The notes under the pieces are model-generated. The model worked only from the letters and a program-made list of their open reading frames with translations. It was not told the DNA's origin and did no database searches. From NCBI RefSeq assembly GCF_000960475.2, contig NZ_JZDQ02000028.1, forward strand, positions 25,284 through 89,283: a stretch of 64,000 bases of DNA. Reading direction: 5' to 3'. This DNA comes from Nocardioides luteus (GTDB lineage Bacteria > Actinomycetota > Actinomycetes > Propionibacteriales > Nocardioidaceae). The translations under genes and the position numbers were made by a program. This document shows, in pieces, positions 56,363 to 64,000 of this stretch; within the stretch, counting starts at the first letter, position 1; every line of letters begins with the position of its first letter.

Positions 56363-57433
56363 TCATCGCGACTCGGCCAGGATCTTGTCGAACTCCTCCT
56401 TGGTGAGGTTGTTCAGGTAGTCACGGCCGGAGTTGCGGGCGTCGACCTCGACGGGCTGGTTGTAGTACTCGTCGAACGTGGCGCCGTTGTCGGTGCTCTT
56501 GTAGTCGTCGAAGTTGTCCTCCCACTCCTCGGCCTGCTGCTCGGTGATCCCGTCAGCCTTGTGCTCGTCGAAGGGGTCGTCCTCCCACCAGAACTGCCAG
56601 TCGTTCATGTCGTCGATGGCCTCGTGCTGGCGGCCGTGCCGGACCTCGTGGGCGACGGTGTTGATCAGCTGGCCGGGGTCGTCGAGGACGTTGGGGTTGA
56701 GCGCCATCTTGGGCCCGTCGTCGCTCCAGTAGCCGTAGGTGATGCTGTTGTCGTCCCAGGTGTCGTTCTCCAGGTCGGTCCAGTCGATCGTGGGCATATC
56801 GACGCCGCTGTCGGCGGCGATCTTCCTGACCATCTCCGCGAGCACCGCCTTGCGCTGCTCGACGGTGAGCGTCTCCCACTCCTCGGCGATCGCCGGGTCG
56901 ATGGTGCCGTACTCGTCGCCCTGCTCGTTGATGCCGGTCGGCAGGCCGCGGGTGAGGATGGCGTCGACGCCGACGGCCTTGGCTAGGGCCTTCTCGATCT
57001 CGTCGGCGAGCTCCTCGGCGATGGTCTGGCGGCTGGTGCCCCATTCCTCGGCCTCGTAGCGGTTGTGGAAGGTCGGCGGCGTGGCCGTGCTCGTCACCGA
57101 GCCGTCGTCGCCGACAGTGAACTCCTGGGTCTTGGCCCGGTCGAGGATGCCCTGGACGAGGCGTTCGATGGCCTCGACCTCGGGCTCGGCCGAGTAGAGG
57201 GCCTTCTGCATCTCCTGCTTGGCCGTGATGTGGCTGCTCAGGTCCTTGACGAGGCTGTCACGGTGGCCGCGGGCGGCATCGGCGGCGGCACCGGTCCAGG
57301 ACTTGGCGACGCCGTTGGCCTCGAGCTCGTCGCGGCTGGTCTCCAGCAGGCGGAGGTCGGCCTTGAGGCCGTCTCCGGCGTCGCCGAGGGGTGCCGCCTT
57401 CCAGGTCTTGACCTGGCCGAACGTGATCGCCAT
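56363..57433 (-). CDS. WXG-domain HExxH zincin-like protein, copy 2
   Basis: 356 residues. The N-terminal WXG-type module (1 to about 140) has W11 and W46-T-G48; the body has NTVAHEVRHGRQHEAIDD with HEVRH at 262-266, a zinc metallopeptidase motif, followed by WQFWWEDDPF and a conserved C-terminus (GATFDEYYNQPVE). No signal peptide; export through a type VII-like route is inferred. Nearly identical to copy 1 over the first about 140 residues and again at the end, but divergent in the middle. Its ATG overlaps the DUF4919-like stop. Confidence 0.78.
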   Translation of the reverse strand: MAITFGQVKTWKAAPLGDAGDGLKADLRLLETSRDELEANGVAKSWTGAAADAARGHRDSLVKDLSSHITAKQEMQKALYSAEPEVEAIERLVQGILDRAKTQEFTVGDDGSVTSTATPPTFHNRYEAEEWGTSRQTIAEELADEIEKALAKAVGVDAILTRGLPTGINEQGDEYGTIDPAIAEEWETLTVEQRKAVLAEMVRKIAADSGVDMPTIDWTDLENDTWDDNSITYGYWSDDGPKMALNPNVLDDPGQLINTVAHEVRHGRQHEAIDDMNDWQFWWEDDPFDEHKADGITEQQAEEWEDNFDDYKSTDNGATFDEYYNQPVEVDARNSGRDYLNNLTKEEFDKILAESR

Positions 57434-57930
57434 CAGACGAGCGCGGTCGCGTCGAAGTGAGCGACGGTCCCGTCGGTGCAGGTGTGGCGGTCGATCCGCC
57501 GGCCGCCGGTCTCGAGGAGATCCTGTCGGCCGGGCACCTTGTGGAGGGCGCGGAGCAGGTCGTACTCGTCGTTGATCCGCAGCACCGTCCAGGGGTGCTC
57601 CGCGGTGCCGTCGCCGGTCGCCCGGATGCTCCGCAGGGCGGCGCTGGCCACCTGGCGCTCGCGGGCGGCGGAGCGCTCCTCACCGGAGCGCTCCAGCGCG
57701 GTCGCCAGACGCAGGTGGGCCGAGGGGCTGAAGATCGCCCCGGGCATGAGCGCCCGCAGCGCCGTCGCGGCCTCGGCGTACGCGCCGTCGGCGAGCAGCT
57801 TGTCGATCGCGGCCAGGTCGAGATCGACGGTGAAGTTGGCGGAGTTGCGGACCGCGCGGCGCAACGGCGCGAGCGTCTCGGGGCCCGGGTCGTCGAGGTA
57901 GGCGGTGACCAGGTCGGCGTACGTCGTCAT
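57433..57930 (-). CDS. DUF4919-like protein between the zincin copies
   Basis: 165 residues, helical and TPR-like in the N-terminal two thirds (AYAEAATALRALMPGAIFSP), ending with DGTAEHPWTVLRINDEYDLL and DGTVAHFDATALV, which resembles DUF4919. No signal peptide. It overlaps both flanking zincin-like genes by 1 and 4 bases, so the three are translated together. A chaperone, adaptor or immunity role is a guess from position. Confidence 0.65.
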   Translation of the reverse strand: MTTYADLVTAYLDDPGPETLAPLRRAVRNSANFTVDLDLAAIDKLLADGAYAEAATALRALMPGAIFSPSAHLRLATALERSGEERSAARERQVASAALRSIRATGDGTAEHPWTVLRINDEYDLLRALHKVPGRQDLLETGGRRIDRHTCTDGTVAHFDATALV

Positions 57931-58982
57931 TTCGACTCCTTCAGGAGACGGTCGAGCTCTTCGGTGGTCAGGTTGTCGAGATATGCGCGGCCGGACTTGC
58001 GGGCGTCGGCCTCGACGGGCTGGTTGTAGTACTCGTCGAACGTGGCGCCGTTCTCCGTGCTCTTGTAGTCATCGAAGTTCTCCTCCCACTCCTCGGCCTG
58101 CTCCTCGGTGATGCCGTCCTTCTCGTGCATCTCGAAGGGGTCGTCCTCCCACCAGAACTGGAAGTCGTTGTTGTCGTCGATCGCCTCGTACTGCCGGGCA
58201 TGGCGCATCTCGTGCGCCACGGTGTGCAGGATGTCGGGATTGCCGACGTTGCCCGGATTGAGGTGCACGGTGTGGTCGTCCTCGCTCCAGAAGCCGTTGG
58301 TGCTGCCCTGCGCGTCCCAGACGATGTCCTCGACGTCGACGCCGTACTCCTTGGCGAGCTCCTCGATCTTCTGGTCGATGATCGCTTTGCGCTCGGCATC
58401 GGTGAGCTGGGCCCAGCGCTCGGCCACTTCCGGGGAGGCCATGCCGCGCTCGTCACGGGTGTGATCGAGATCCGCGTCGGTGCCGGTCGGGATGCCGTCG
58501 GTGAGGAGCTGGTCGACGCCGGCCGCCTTGGCGAGGGCGTCGGTGATGTCGTCGGCGAGCTCTTGGGCGATGGTCTGGCGGCTGGTGCCCCATTCCTCGG
58601 CCTCGTAGCGGTTGTGGAAGGTGGGTGGTGTGGCGGTGCTGGTGACCGAGCCGTCGTCGCCGACGGTGAACTCCTGGGTCTTGGCCCGGTCGAGGATGCC
58701 CTGGACGAGGCGTTCGATGGCCTCGACCTCGGGCTCGGCGGCGTAGAGCGCCTTCTGCATCTGCTGCTTGCCGGTGATGTGGCTGCTCAGCTGGGCCACC
58801 AGGGCGTCGCGGTGGCCGCGTGCGGCATCGGCGGCGGCACCGGTCCAGGACTTGGCGACTCCGTTGGCCTCGAGCTCGTCGCGGCTGGTCTCCAGCTGGC
58901 GGAGGTCGGCCTTGAGGCCGTCGCCGGCGTCGCCGAGGGGTGCTGCCTTCCAGGTCTTGACCTGGCCGAACGTGATCGCCAT
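57927..58982 (-). CDS. WXG-domain HExxH zincin-like protein, copy 1
   Basis: 351 residues. Same layout as copy 2: W11, W46-T-G48, then HEMRH at 257-261 (TVAHEMRHARQYEAIDD), FQFWWEDDPFEMHEKDG and GATFDEYYNQPVE. The central segment (about 145-240) differs between the copies (for example GTDADLDHTRDERG against GINEQGDEYG). The catalytic Glu is present in both, so protease activity is possible but unproven. ATG overlaps the stop of the small partner by one base. Confidence 0.78.
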   Translation of the reverse strand: MAITFGQVKTWKAAPLGDAGDGLKADLRQLETSRDELEANGVAKSWTGAAADAARGHRDALVAQLSSHITGKQQMQKALYAAEPEVEAIERLVQGILDRAKTQEFTVGDDGSVTSTATPPTFHNRYEAEEWGTSRQTIAQELADDITDALAKAAGVDQLLTDGIPTGTDADLDHTRDERGMASPEVAERWAQLTDAERKAIIDQKIEELAKEYGVDVEDIVWDAQGSTNGFWSEDDHTVHLNPGNVGNPDILHTVAHEMRHARQYEAIDDNNDFQFWWEDDPFEMHEKDGITEEQAEEWEENFDDYKSTENGATFDEYYNQPVEADARKSGRAYLDNLTTEELDRLLKESK

Positions 58983-59284
58983 CAGTTCGGGCCCATGACC
59001 TTTCGGCCCTTCTCGCCCGCGGCATGGTCGGCGGCCTCGAACTCGTCGAGTGCCTTCTGCGTCTCCGCGGCGAGCTTCTGGGAGCTGTCGGCGGCGGCCT
59101 TGGTCTCGTCGGTCCAGCGGGTGCCGAGCTCGGACAGGTAGGCGACCGAAGCCGCCCCCGGGACCGCCGCGCCCGCCTTGGTCAGATGGCCGGCCGAATC
59201 GGCTTTGCGTACGTTGCTCTCTGCATCTGTGGCGATCGTGATGGACGCCTTCATGTCCTTGGGGACGACATGAACTTCGGTCAT
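58982..59284 (-). CDS. Small WXG-partner-like protein of the zincin cassette
   Basis: 100 residues from ATG 59284. Helical with AAVPGAASVAYLSELG and RWTDETKAAADSSQKLAAE, similar in layout to the 102-residue protein of the first cassette. First gene of the operon, directly overlapping zincin copy 1. Likely secretion partner or chaperone by analogy with Esx pairs. Confidence 0.6.
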   Translation of the reverse strand: MTEVHVVPKDMKASITIATDAESNVRKADSAGHLTKAGAAVPGAASVAYLSELGTRWTDETKAAADSSQKLAAETQKALDEFEAADHAAGEKGRKVMGPN

Positions 59285-59319
59285 GGGTCTGCTGGTCCTC
59301 CTGGGCCCGAACGGGAGAC

Positions 59320-59355
59320 GGCTGGGGCGTGTCTGCACAGAGACACGCCCCAGCC
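59320..59355 (-). terminator. Terminator after the second PhoD gene
   Basis: Arms GGCTGGGGCGTGTCT (59320-59334) and AGACACGCCCCAGCC (59341-59355) pair perfectly around a 6-base loop, 8 bases after the PhoD stop and 36 bases before the next start. Confidence 0.85.
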
Positions 59356-59363
59356 CGGAGACC

Positions 59364-60944
59364 CTAACGGAAACTCGGGTCCAGCGTCTTCGTAAAAAGA
59401 GCCCCGCCGTCGATGTCGCGCAGGGTGACGGTGAGCTGCTGCGTACGTCCGTCGATCTCGACCTCGCCGAAGAACTGGAAGCCGTCGGCGGGCGGCGTGT
59501 TCGCGGCCGGGGGAGCGGCCACGAACTCGGCGGCCGGACCGAAGGTGGCGTCCAGCTTGTTGGGACCGAAGGCGCCGGCGTTGAGCGGACCGGAGACGAA
59601 CTCCCAGAACGGGTCGAAGTCCTGGTAGGCGGCGCGGTCGGGGTGGTAGGAGTGCGCTGCCGTGTAGTGGACGTCGGCGGTCAGCCAGACGTGGTTGCGG
59701 ATGCCCAGGCGCTTGAGGCCGGTGAGCACCTTCGCGATGTCGAGCTCGCGGCCGAGCGGAGCACCGCCGTCGCCCTGGGCGAGGCCCTCCTGCAGAGGGC
59801 CGTCGGGGACGACCAGGCCGATCGGCAGGTCGGCGGCGATGACCTTCCAGGTGGCGCGGGAGGCGGCCAGCTCGCGCAGGAGCCACGCCGTCTGACGTTC
59901 GCCGAGGACGCCACCGTCGGCGCTCGTCTCCGTGTCGGCCGTGTTGGCGTCCTTGTGGGTGCGCATGTCGAGGACGAAGAGGTCCATCAGCGGGCCGTAG
60001 GAGAGCTTGCGGTAGATCCGGCCGTCCGGGTCGGGGGAGGCGTCGCCGACCGGGATGTACTCGTGGAAGGCCTGCCTCGCGCGGGCCGCGAGGACGTCCA
60101 CACGGCGCTCGGTGTAGCGACCGTCGTCGGGAAGGATCTCGCCCGGGTACCAGTTGTTGGTGACCTCGTGGTCGTCCCACTGCGCCACGATCGGCGTCTG
60201 GGCGAGGAAGGCGCGCCAGTTGTCGGCGAGCAGGTTGTAGGCGAACTGCCCGCGGAACTCGGTCAGCGTCTCGGCGACCTTGTGCTTCTCCTCCGTGACG
60301 ATGTTCTTCCAGACCCGTCCGTCGGGGAGGGTCACGGTCGCGGTGATCGGGCCGTCGGCGTAGACGTTGTCGCCGGAGCTCAGGAAGAAGTCCGCGTCGC
60401 GCGCCGCCATCGCCGGTGCGATCCGGAAGCCGCCGAAGTCGGGGTTGGCGCCCCAGCCCTGGCCGGCGATGTCGCCGGACCACAGGAACCGGATGTCCTG
60501 GCGGGTGGCCGGTGCCGTGCGGAGACGGCCGATCTCCCAGGCGCTGCCGCGTCGCGGGTCGTCGGGGTCGACGGCACGGACCCTGTAGAAGTAGTCGCGC
60601 CCCGCCTCGAGGCCGTCGACCTTCAGCTCGCCGGTGAAGTCGCTGCGTCCGGTCACCACCGGGCCGCTGACCGGGCGCGCCCGGCGGAACGACTCGTCGG
60701 TCGAGATCTCCGCGACCAGGCGCGAGGTCGTGTCCGCCCGGCTCCACAGCACACCGCCCCGGGCACCGACGTCGCCCGACTGGACGCCGTGGGTGAGGGT
60801 CGGGCGGTTGCCGCGGACGAAGGCGGGGGCAGAGGTGGGGACCGCGCGGGCGGCGTGAGCGGCTGCGGCGGTCGTGGGGACGACGAGTCCGGCACCGGCG
60901 GCGGCACCGAGGCCGAGGACGGAGCGGCGGTTGAGTGGGGTCAT
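59364..60944 (-). CDS. PhoD-family phosphatase, Tat-exported (second copy)
   Basis: 526 residues. Twin-arginine signal LNRRSVLGLGAAAGAGLVV. Metal motifs SSGDNVYADGP, QWDDHEVTNNW and LTADVHYTAAHSY are in the PhoD order. The sequence is only distantly like the enzyme at 27848-29470, so it is not a recent duplicate. Extracytoplasmic phosphate release is the likely role. It lies next to the second WXG cassette, separated by a terminator. Confidence 0.88.
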   Translation of the reverse strand: MTPLNRRSVLGLGAAAGAGLVVPTTAAAAHAARAVPTSAPAFVRGNRPTLTHGVQSGDVGARGGVLWSRADTTSRLVAEISTDESFRRARPVSGPVVTGRSDFTGELKVDGLEAGRDYFYRVRAVDPDDPRRGSAWEIGRLRTAPATRQDIRFLWSGDIAGQGWGANPDFGGFRIAPAMAARDADFFLSSGDNVYADGPITATVTLPDGRVWKNIVTEEKHKVAETLTEFRGQFAYNLLADNWRAFLAQTPIVAQWDDHEVTNNWYPGEILPDDGRYTERRVDVLAARARQAFHEYIPVGDASPDPDGRIYRKLSYGPLMDLFVLDMRTHKDANTADTETSADGGVLGERQTAWLLRELAASRATWKVIAADLPIGLVVPDGPLQEGLAQGDGGAPLGRELDIAKVLTGLKRLGIRNHVWLTADVHYTAAHSYHPDRAAYQDFDPFWEFVSGPLNAGAFGPNKLDATFGPAAEFVAAPPAANTPPADGFQFFGEVEIDGRTQQLTVTLRDIDGGALFTKTLDPSFR

Positions 60945-61053
60945 GAGCCAAACCTGCCGATTCCGTCGGAACTACCGGTGAGTTCCGCGGGTCATGTCGG
61001 TGAACACGTCAACGGTGTGACCCGCTGGGTCGTGGATGGCAGTATCTGCGGTG

Positions 61054-62010
61054 ATGTGGGCACGGAAGAAGACGTACGCCGCTGCGCTGCTGCTCCTGGC
61101 GGCGCCGGCGTTGTTCGGCTGCGCCGCCGAGCCGAGCGCCCGAGCCGAGGCCTCGCCGTCCACGTCCGCTGAGCCGGAGACCGGAAAGCCGGAGGCCGGG
61201 AAGCCGGACACCGGGAAGAGTGCCAGCGCGGCGCCGCGCGCGCCGGAGTCGCTCGAGATCCCGTCCGTCCCACCCGTCGAGGACCGCGGGATCGTCGAGG
61301 GCGGTGACGTGAGCTGGCCGCAGTGCCCGACGGGGATGGGCATCAAGGAGCGCCGGACGCTGGGGCTGCCGATGCCGCTCGGCACCTCGGAGTACGTCGT
61401 CATCGGGCTCACCAACGGTCCGGCCTTCACCCCCAACCCGTGCCTGGCCTCGCAGGTCGAGTGGGCGACGAAGAACAAGGTGATGACCTCGGCGTACGCG
61501 GTCGTCTCCTACCCCGACGCCGCCACGATCCGTGAGCGCGGCAGCGAGGGGCCGGGGGATCCGGAGACGGAGGTCGGCCGGCTGACCAACGTCGGCTACC
61601 AGCAGGCGCGCTGGAACCTCGAGACGATGGCGCGAGCCGGACTCGAGTCGCCCTCGGTCTGGATGGACGTCGAGCCGGTCCCGGGGTGGGAGTGGTCCGA
61701 CGACATCGCGGCCAACCAGGCGGTCGTCAAGGGCGCCGTGGCCGGTTATCAGGAGGCCGGCAAGCGGGTCGGGGTCTACTCGATCGAGGGGCTGTGGACG
61801 CCGATCGTCGGCGACCTGCAGCTGCAGCTGCCCGAGTGGCGTCCGGCGGGGGAGACGTCGCGGGACGCGGCGCTGGAGCGCTGCGACGGCGAGTGGATGT
61901 TCCAGGGTGGTGCCGCGGTGATCGTGCAGTGGCTCGAGGACGGCCGCGACCGCAACGTGACCTGCCCGGGCGAGTCGGTGCAGCTGCCGCTTTGGTTCCA
62001 CCAGTACTGA
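61054..62010 (+). CDS. Lipoprotein with GH25/DUF1906-like domain
   Basis: 318 residues from ATG 61054; an in-frame ATG at 61036 would add six residues. Lys-containing signal peptide and lipobox LFGCA. A repetitive KPEAGKPDTGK linker follows. The globular domain starts GGDVSWPQCPTGMG and contains VWMDVEPVPGWEWSDD, the Asp/Glu pattern of lysozyme-like TIM barrels, then VGVYSIEGLW. Cell-wall binding or hydrolysis is possible; the substrate is unknown. Confidence 0.75.
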   Translation: MWARKKTYAAALLLLAAPALFGCAAEPSARAEASPSTSAEPETGKPEAGKPDTGKSASAAPRAPESLEIPSVPPVEDRGIVEGGDVSWPQCPTGMGIKERRTLGLPMPLGTSEYVVIGLTNGPAFTPNPCLASQVEWATKNKVMTSAYAVVSYPDAATIRERGSEGPGDPETEVGRLTNVGYQQARWNLETMARAGLESPSVWMDVEPVPGWEWSDDIAANQAVVKGAVAGYQEAGKRVGVYSIEGLWTPIVGDLQLQLPEWRPAGETSRDAALERCDGEWMFQGGAAVIVQWLEDGRDRNVTCPGESVQLPLWFHQY

Positions 62011-62032
62011 GCGTGGGAGGATGACTCTCATC

Positions 62033-63886
62033 ATGAGTGCTGCCCCGAAGCCCGGCTCCACGCCCCCGGCGATCATCCGCAACTTCTGCATCATCGCCCA
62101 CATCGACCACGGCAAGTCGACGTTGGCCGACCGGATGCTGCAGCTGACCGGAGTGGTTGGCGAGCGCGAGGCGCGGGCGCAGTATCTGGACCGCATGGAC
62201 ATCGAGCGCGAGCGCGGGATCACGATCAAGTCCCAGGCCGTGCGGATGCCGTGGACGGTCACCGAGGGCGGCGACGCCGGTCAGACGTTCGTGCTCAACA
62301 TGATCGACACCCCCGGCCACGTCGACTTCACCTACGAGGTCTCCCGCTCCCTGCAGGCGTGCGAGGCGGCGATCCTGCTCGTCGACGCGGCCCAGGGGAT
62401 CGAGGCGCAGACGCTCGCGAACCTCTATCTGGCGATGGGCGCCGACCTGCACATCATCCCGGTGCTCAACAAGATCGACCTGCCCTCGGCCAACGTCGAG
62501 AAGTACTCCCTGGAGCTGGCCAACCTGGTCGGCTGCGAGCCGGAGGACGTGCTGAAGGTCTCCGCCAAGACCGGGCACGGCGTCGAGGACCTGCTCAACC
62601 ACATCGTCTCCGAGACCCCGCCGCCGGTGGGCGACCCGGACGCGCCCGCGCGGGCCCTGATCTTCGACTCGGTCTACGACACCTACCGCGGCGTCGTGAC
62701 GTACGTCCGGGTCTTCGACGGCTCCCTGAAGCACCGCGACAAGATCAAGATGATGTCGACCGGTGCCGTCCACGAGATGCTCGAGCTCGGCGTGATCTCG
62801 CCGGAGCCGGTCAAGGCCGACCACATCGGCGTGGGCGAGACCGGCTACCTGATCACGGGTGTGAAGGACGTACGCCAGTCGCGCGTGGGTGACACCGTCA
62901 CCAACAACGGCAAGCCCGCCGAGGAGATGCTCGGTGGCTACTCCCACCCCAACCCGATGGTCTTCGCCGGGCTCTACCCGATCGACGGCGACCAGTACCC
63001 CGACCTGCGCGAGGCGCTCGACAAGCTGCAGCTCAACGACGCTGCGCTGACGTACGAGCCGGAGACCTCCGGTGCCCTCGGGTTCGGCTTCCGCTGCGGC
63101 TTCCTCGGCCTGCTCCACATGGAGATCACCCGCGACCGGCTCGAGCGCGAGTTCAACCTCGACCTGATCTCGACCGCGCCCAACGTGGTCTACGACGTGG
63201 TCATGGAGGACGGCACCGAGCACATCGTGACCAACCCGTCGGAGTTCCCCGAGGGCAAGATCAACGAGGTCCGCGAGCCGGTCGTGAACGCCACGATCCT
63301 GGCGCCGTCGGACTACATCGGCACCATCATGGAGCTGTGCCAGAACAAGCGCGGCACCCTGCAGGGGATGGACTACCTCTCCGAGGACCGCGTCGAGATG
63401 CGCTACGTCCTGCCGATGGGTGAGATCGCCTTCGACTTCTTCGACCAGCTCAAGTCGAAGACCAAGGGGTACGCCTCGCTCAACTACGAGTTCTCCGGCG
63501 ACCAGGCCGCCGACCTGGTCAAGGTCGACATCCTGCTGCAGGGTGAGCCCGTCGACGCCTTCTCCGCGATCGTCCACCGCGACGCCGCCTACAACTACGG
63601 CGTGATGATGGCCGGCAAGCTCAAGGAGCTCATCCCACGGCAGCAGTTCGAGGTGCCCATCCAGGCCGCCATCGGCGCCCGCGTCATCGCCCGGGAGAAC
63701 ATCCGCGCCATCCGCAAGGACGTCCTCGCCAAGTGCTACGGCGGCGACATCTCGCGTAAGCGCAAGCTGCTCGAGAAGCAGAAGGAAGGCAAGAAGCGGA
63801 TGAAGATGGTCGGCCGCGTCGAGGTTCCTCAGGAAGCCTTCGTCGCCGCGCTCTCCACCACCCAGGCCTCCTCCGACAAGAAGTGA
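62033..63886 (+). CDS. lepA: Elongation factor 4 (LepA)
   Basis: 617 residues from ATG 62033 (MSAAPKPGS); an ATG at 62021 would add four residues. GTPase motifs AHIDHGKST, RGITIKS, DTPGHVDF and NKIDLP, then EF-G-like domains and the LepA-specific C-terminus KAKCYGG-type sequence (AKCYGGDISRKRKLLEKQ). It remodels stalled or back-translocated ribosomes. GGGAGG precedes the upstream ATG. Confidence 0.96.
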   Translation: MSAAPKPGSTPPAIIRNFCIIAHIDHGKSTLADRMLQLTGVVGEREARAQYLDRMDIERERGITIKSQAVRMPWTVTEGGDAGQTFVLNMIDTPGHVDFTYEVSRSLQACEAAILLVDAAQGIEAQTLANLYLAMGADLHIIPVLNKIDLPSANVEKYSLELANLVGCEPEDVLKVSAKTGHGVEDLLNHIVSETPPPVGDPDAPARALIFDSVYDTYRGVVTYVRVFDGSLKHRDKIKMMSTGAVHEMLELGVISPEPVKADHIGVGETGYLITGVKDVRQSRVGDTVTNNGKPAEEMLGGYSHPNPMVFAGLYPIDGDQYPDLREALDKLQLNDAALTYEPETSGALGFGFRCGFLGLLHMEITRDRLEREFNLDLISTAPNVVYDVVMEDGTEHIVTNPSEFPEGKINEVREPVVNATILAPSDYIGTIMELCQNKRGTLQGMDYLSEDRVEMRYVLPMGEIAFDFFDQLKSKTKGYASLNYEFSGDQAADLVKVDILLQGEPVDAFSAIVHRDAAYNYGVMMAGKLKELIPRQQFEVPIQAAIGARVIARENIRAIRKDVLAKCYGGDISRKRKLLEKQKEGKKRMKMVGRVEVPQEAFVAALSTTQASSDKK

Positions 63887-63963
63887 CGTACGAGGTCCTG
63901 GCTGTCGGCGACGACCAGTGGTCGATCGTCGCCGGTGGTCGAGCTTGTCGAGACCACCCTTGA
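63883..63963 (+). pseudogene. 26-codon ORF, possibly cut short by a repeat
   Basis: GTG overlaps the lepA stop as GTGA and encodes MTYEVLAVGDDQWSIVAGG followed by RACRDHP and a stop. The last residues come from the dispersed repeat at 63934-63958. The coupled start and codon use look like a real gene start, so this may be a gene broken by the repeat, or a genuinely tiny ORF. Confidence 0.35.
63934..63958. repeat. Short dispersed hairpin repeat
   Basis: GGTGGTC-GAGCTTGTCGA-GACCACC: complementary ends around the shared core GAGCTTGTCGAGA. The same core is inside the ABC ATPase gene at 22306-22324 with GATC ends. Confidence 0.7.
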
Positions 63964-64000
63964 GGAAAGCTCGGTTGGCGACTGCGTTTTCGTTTCAGGG

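Overview
High-GC actinobacterial chromosome segment, most likely from the Nocardioides/Nocardioidaceae area. This placement is inferred from the aerobic cob genes, the furA-katG pair, a SAM-IV type riboswitch (an actinobacterial class), pervasive ATGA/GTGA start-stop overlaps and many apparently leaderless promoters. No tRNA, rRNA, insertion sequence, prophage or CRISPR array was seen. Genes fill almost all of the sequence and most are ordinary core or metabolic genes.

Region 1 (1-20 kb) is organised around cobalamin. It holds the 3' end of cobD/cbiB and a B12-riboswitch-controlled class I ribonucleotide reductase operon (nrdB, nrdA, a 38-residue Cys-rich tail peptide, a [2Fe-2S] protein). 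A second B12 riboswitch precedes the cobalt transporter cbtBA. A tightly overlapping operon cobN-cobF-cobQ-cobK-[2Fe-2S]/CbiX-like protein lies behind a third B12 riboswitch. The late genes cobT, cobS and cobU follow after an interposed protocatechuate operon (pcaHGBL) with a divergent IclR regulator. B12 supply, cobalt import and the B12-independent RNR therefore sit in one regulatory neighbourhood.

Region 2 (20-34 kb) holds a metallophosphoesterase, a PadR/DUF1048/ABC drug-exporter operon, a first WXG-type effector cassette, a PhoD-like phosphatase, an MpaB-family oxygenase with a palindromic operator, a serpin-like protein, a Ser/Thr kinase and an MFS transporter.

Region 3 (34-46 kb) holds furA-katG, a class A penicillin-binding protein, a SAM-IV riboswitch before a cysteine-desulfurase-like enzyme, and a lipoate ligase. 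A leucine leader peptide and attenuator precede leuS, which is followed by a class IV aminotransferase.

Region 4 (46-55 kb) is the conserved block degV-comEA-comEC-holA-rpsT plus an acyl-CoA synthetase; lepA, which usually closes this block, is displaced to 62 kb. An unusual array of 21-bp repeats in two opposed blocks separates holA from rpsT.

Region 5 (55-64 kb) holds a second WXG-type cassette with two tandem paralogous HExxH proteins, a second PhoD-like phosphatase, a GH25-like lipoprotein and lepA. The two WXG cassettes share an N-terminal module with Trp at residue 11 and WxG at 46-48, a small co-encoded partner and a terminal lipoprotein gene. They are the best candidates for a little-described secretion or effector system. 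The split ribonucleotide reductase tail and the leuS attenuator are the other main points of interest.
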